This document shows positions 6,443 to 8,859 of a stretch of DNA of 8,859 bases, one piece after another. Position 1 is the first letter of the stretch, and every line of letters starts with the position of its first letter. The notes under the pieces are model-generated. The model was not told where the DNA came from and did not search any database. It worked only from the letters and a program-made list of their open reading frames with translations. A program made the position numbers and the translations under genes. Location of the stretch: assembly GCA_017616575.1 (NCBI GenBank), contig JAFZXW010000028.1, positions 1 through 8,859 of the forward strand, in the 5' to 3' direction. This DNA is from Candidatus Methanomethylophilaceae archaeon. Its GTDB lineage: Archaea > Thermoplasmatota > Thermoplasmata > Methanomassiliicoccales > Methanomethylophilaceae.

Positions 6443-7953
6443 AAAACATCCTCCAAATACCATATGCCGTTGTAGAACGCGCCGCATATGGAGTCGTAGT
6501 CCTCCCATGCGTAAGTGGTCAGCGAAAGCCAGATGACGGCATGCAGGAGCTTGATGTCCTCGACGGAGACGCCCTCCTCGGACAGGAGCGAGAAATACTC
6601 GTCCTCCATGTCCTCCCAGCCGTTTGACTTGATGGAAAGGCTGACCTCGTCGCCGATCTCCAGGTCGAATCTCCTCAGGTTGAACATGTCGTAGTTGCCC
6701 TTGATCGAATAGTAGAGCTTAGCCCAGTCGTAAGCCGGATCGCCGAATATCTCCGTAGAACCGAAATACCCGCGGGGGTCTATGAAGACGGGTTCCTTCC
6801 CGTCGCGGAGCATTATGTTCGAGAACGTGCAGTCCCCGTGGATCAGCCTGAACCCGTCGCATCTGACATTGTACAGCCGGTCCTCGAGCTCCTTGAAGTA
6901 GAAGTAGACGTTCCTGCACCTCTTGCCGTTCACGGTGATATGCCTATCCTCGGCGTGGGGGATCAGGTTCCTGACATCTGCGAGACGGTCGATGGTCTTG
7001 GTGAAATAGGCGTTCTTGCAGCTGAAGGCGTCGGCAGGGATTCCGGCGCAGCCATGGAGACGCCTGAGGCTCGACACCAGGCGGCGGAGGATCTCCTTCC
7101 TCTCCTCATGGGAGAAGTTGTAGGCGTAGACGTTCTTGCCGCTCACCCTCTCGATATGGAGCTCCGGCTCGTATTTGTAAATCTTGGGGATGGGGACGGA
7201 CGCGAACTGCGACACGTACTTGTACCAGGCGACCTCCCTCACGGCGAGCTTACGGCCCTGGTCGTCTATCCCCTTCTTGACGAGGATGCCCCCACGGTCC
7301 TCTATGCTGTTGAAGGGCCTGCACTTCCCGCCCTCCATCTCAGGTATCCGGTCGATGAGGCCGAACTCCCTGCTGCCGCCTATGTAGAAAGGCTCCAACG
7401 GTATGCCGGACCCGGCCAGCCAGCGGACGAACTCCCCTTCCTTGGGGACTTCCGACAGGACGCCCTTGTCCTTGAACACGAACAGCCCCGCCACTCCCGC
7501 GCTGGAGCTTGATGCCTCTACGGCCGCGCCGTCCTTGAAGGACCACCTGCATTCGAACCTGTCCGAAAGACCGATGAGGTTACCTTCGACGTCGGGGATC
7601 ACTAGGCTCTCGTCCAAGACCAAGTCGCACCATGCGAGCATGAGCCTCTTGCCCTCGGGAATGAACGACAGAGACCTCCTAATCCCGGAGCACGTGCCTT
7701 TGTCGCCTTCCGCGCTGACGAAAATGAAGTCGTTCCCGAATTTCTTCTTGAAAGCGTAGAGATACTTTCTGAGGACGTCCTCCTTGTAGTCGCCTATTAT
7801 CACGAACTTCGCATCGGGGAACTTCATGAAGAGGTGGAACAACATAGGAACGTTGCCGATCGGGACCAAGGCCTTCGGCTTGTTCCTAGTGTACTTTCCA
7901 AGCCGAGTTCCCTTCCCCCCAGCTTGGACGACCACATAGTCGAGCGCGAGCAT
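6439..7953 (-). CDS. Bifunctional nucleotidyltransferase and APH/choline-kinase-fold kinase
   Basis: This is a 504-residue fusion. The N-terminal part (about 1-220) is a sugar-phosphate nucleotidyltransferase: VVQAGGKGTRLG at 8-19, PKALVPIG at 26-33, and WCD with D110 as a likely metal ligand. The C-terminal part (about 225-504) has the aminoglycoside/choline kinase fold signature: HGDCTFSN at 372-379 (catalytic D374, N379), IDPRG at 391-395 (metal-binding D392) and GDPAYDWAKL at 404-413. Fusions of this type couple phosphorylation of a small alcohol or sugar to its activation by an NTP; LicC/LicA of phosphocholine metabolism and the sugar-1-kinase NahK are related examples. With an SIS isomerase and HAD phosphatase downstream, a sugar substrate seems more likely than choline. 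It starts at ATG 7953 after an AGGGA site and ends in an ATGA overlap with the isomerase gene. Confidence 0.85.
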   Translation of the reverse strand: MLALDYVVVQAGGKGTRLGKYTRNKPKALVPIGNVPMLFHLFMKFPDAKFVIIGDYKEDVLRKYLYAFKKKFGNDFIFVSAEGDKGTCSGIRRSLSFIPEGKRLMLAWCDLVLDESLVIPDVEGNLIGLSDRFECRWSFKDGAAVEASSSSAGVAGLFVFKDKGVLSEVPKEGEFVRWLAGSGIPLEPFYIGGSREFGLIDRIPEMEGGKCRPFNSIEDRGGILVKKGIDDQGRKLAVREVAWYKYVSQFASVPIPKIYKYEPELHIERVSGKNVYAYNFSHEERKEILRRLVSSLRRLHGCAGIPADAFSCKNAYFTKTIDRLADVRNLIPHAEDRHITVNGKRCRNVYFYFKELEDRLYNVRCDGFRLIHGDCTFSNIMLRDGKEPVFIDPRGYFGSTEIFGDPAYDWAKLYYSIKGNYDMFNLRRFDLEIGDEVSLSIKSNGWEDMEDEYFSLLSEEGVSVEDIKLLHAVIWLSLTTYAWEDYDSICGAFYNGIWYLEDVL

Positions 7954-7999
7954 GATTCCCTGTATGATAAACGTGATTATAACCCTTATTCAAACGCGC

Positions 8000-8020
8000 A
8001 CGTGACAAATCTTTACACGT
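8000..8020. promoter_or_regulatory. Inverted repeat ACGTG-N11-CACGT, possible operator
   Basis: ACGTG at 8000-8004 and CACGT at 8016-8020 form an inverted repeat 47-67 bases upstream of the nucleotidyltransferase-kinase start, just downstream of where transcription from the TATA candidate at 8044-8054 would begin. The place suits a repressor site. The arms are only 5 bp, so chance is possible. Confidence 0.25.
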
Positions 8021-8043
8021 CGAACACACGCCTGTCGACTTCA

Positions 8044-8054
8044 TTTTTATAAAT
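8044..8054 (-). promoter_or_regulatory. Candidate TATA box for the nucleotidyltransferase-kinase operon
   Basis: ATTTATAAAAA on the minus strand is a good match to the archaeal TATA consensus. It lies about 91-101 bases upstream of the ATG at 7953, predicting a start near 8020-8025 and a leader of ~70 bases that includes the AGGGA site. A second, weaker box, GGTTATAATC (7984-7975), would give an almost leaderless message. The remainder of 7954-8132 is AT-rich with small palindromes such as ATATT-CC-AATAT at 8087-8098 and contains no gene I can see. Confidence 0.5.
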
Positions 8055-8105
8055 CGGATTTTATCCTAATAATCAATATTAACATTATATTCCAATATGG
8101 TCTAT

Positions 8106-8113
8106 AAAAAAAA
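8106..8113 (-). terminator. Oligo-T terminator after the Sel1-repeat gene
   Basis: A run of eight T on the minus strand lies 20 bases after the TGA stop of the Sel1-repeat gene, in a very AT-rich stretch without a strong hairpin. Archaeal RNA polymerase commonly stops at such T runs, so this probably separates the Sel1 gene from the downstream operon. Confidence 0.5.
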
Positions 8114-8132
8114 GTTTTATATATGTAATTCG

Positions 8133-8859
8133 TCACCTAGTAGCACCCGAGGCCACGAGGGCGTCTTTATTCCCTTTAGACGCGGCCATCTTCAGATACT
8201 TGAGAGCCTCAGCCTCATCCTTCTTCACGCCAAGGCCTTTGCTGAACATCAGATACAAACGGTAATCCCTCGTGCCGTCTAGGAGGTACAGCGACTTCAG
8301 ATAAAGCTCGACGGCCTTTCCGTAATCCTGCTCGAACAGCGTGCCCTCGTAATACATGTCTGCCAAGGCTATCGAGGCCATGCCCGGGTATCTTCCAGCC
8401 TCGAGATAGGCCGCCTTAGCCTTTTCCTTGTCAGGAACCCCTGAACCGCCGCTCTTGTAGACGGAGGCCAGCTGGGACATCGCCTTGTGATTGTAGGAAG
8501 CGGCAGCCTTCTCCAAAAGAGCGTCCGGATCGCATTTCACGGCAGGCCTGGACCTGACCGTCTCGGACACGGCAGTCTGGTATTGGGCGATCACCGCGCG
8601 GGAATGAATCCTGAACCACCTCTCGGCCTCCTTCTCGTCCTTGGCCGTCCCGTCCCCGTCGCGGTACATGCAGGCTACGGCGTACTGGCAGGCGGGGTCG
8701 CCGTCAAGCGCTCCCTTGAGATACCATCCGAAGGCTTTCTCATCGTCACGCTCGACCCTTCTCCCGGAATGGTACAAGTCTCCAAGAGTAGAGATAGACT
8801 TATGATGCCCTGCCTCGGCGGCCAGCTCCAGCATGCGAAGGTACGATCCGAAGTCCTTG
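8133..8859 (-). CDS. Sel1-repeat (SLR/TPR-like) protein, N-terminus cut by window
   Basis: The frame is open from the window edge to a TGA at 8135-8133, about 241 residues. It holds a string of Sel1-like repeats of 35-37 residues, each a helix pair with patterns such as AxxxLGDLYxxG (near STLGDLYHSG), YAVACMYRDGDG, SQLASVYKSG, IALADMYYEG, and a last one ending LKYLKMAASKGNKDAL. An ATG at 8834 could serve as start, but the preceding residues (KDFGSYLR) continue the helix ahead of LELAAEAG, so the gene very likely begins outside the window. Sel1 repeats form superhelical surfaces that bind other proteins; large families of them occur in some gut archaea and in bacteria. No catalytic domain or export signal is visible in this part. 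The gene is followed by an oligo-T run and is probably transcribed apart from the glycan operon. Confidence 0.85.
   Translation of the reverse strand, partial: KDFGSYLRMLELAAEAGHHKSISTLGDLYHSGRRVERDDEKAFGWYLKGALDGDPACQYAVACMYRDGDGTAKDEKEAERWFRIHSRAVIAQYQTAVSETVRSRPAVKCDPDALLEKAAASYNHKAMSQLASVYKSGGSGVPDKEKAKAAYLEAGRYPGMASIALADMYYEGTLFEQDYGKAVELYLKSLYLLDGTRDYRLYLMFSKGLGVKKDEAEALKYLKMAASKGNKDALVASGATR

Noticed and set aside
6443..6508. Longer start for the SIS isomerase
   Set aside because: The extra residues overlap the end of the fusion gene and do not resemble the family; the ATGA overlap at 6439-6442 gives a natural coupled start.
6838..7512. Plus-strand open frame of 224 codons
   Set aside because: It is antisense to the nucleotidyltransferase-kinase fusion and shows no motif of its own.

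Overview
The window looks like a piece of an archaeal chromosome, most likely a gut-type methanogen of the Methanomassiliicoccales/Thermoplasmatota kind. The supporting signs are TATA-like AT-rich boxes upstream of genes in otherwise GC-rich DNA, an oligo-T run just after a stop codon, heavy use of AGG (Arg) and ATA (Ile) codons, clear Shine-Dalgarno sites, and a BspA-type leucine-rich-repeat protein and a Sel1-repeat protein next to surface-glycan genes. The taxonomic call is an inference; no marker gene is present.

Layout. (1) Positions 1 to about 369, plus strand: the last ~120 codons of a probable family 2 glycosyltransferase. (2) About 370 to 2193, minus strand: a large HAD-superfamily protein of the kind found in capsule clusters, starting at a GTG. 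These two genes meet tail to tail with no stop codon for either one, which marks a break, rearrangement or assembly join at about 367-372. (3) 2194-2364: a divergent promoter region. (4) 2365-5523, plus strand: a three-gene unit made of a triple-module LRR_5 (BspA-like) protein, a small unrecognised protein whose 5' end seems frameshifted, and a GT9-like putative glycosyltransferase. (5) 7953-5494, minus strand: a tightly coupled three-gene operon encoding a nucleotidyltransferase-kinase fusion, a KpsF/GutQ-like SIS sugar-phosphate isomerase and a small HAD phosphatase. (6) 7954-8132: an AT-rich intergenic region with a promoter for that operon and a probable oligo-T terminator for the next gene. 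(7) 8133 to the window end, minus strand: a Sel1-repeat protein that is cut off at its N-terminus by the window.

The genes fit a surface-polysaccharide locus. The minus-strand trio carries every activity needed to turn a ketose phosphate into a nucleotide-activated sugar (isomerase, anomeric kinase, phosphatase, nucleotidyltransferase). This is the same logic as NDP-heptose synthesis, but built from a KpsF-type isomerase and an APH-fold kinase. The glycosyltransferase-like proteins would use such donors. The LRR protein has no signal peptide and shares an operon with glycan genes, so it may act inside the cell. The substrate is not known.
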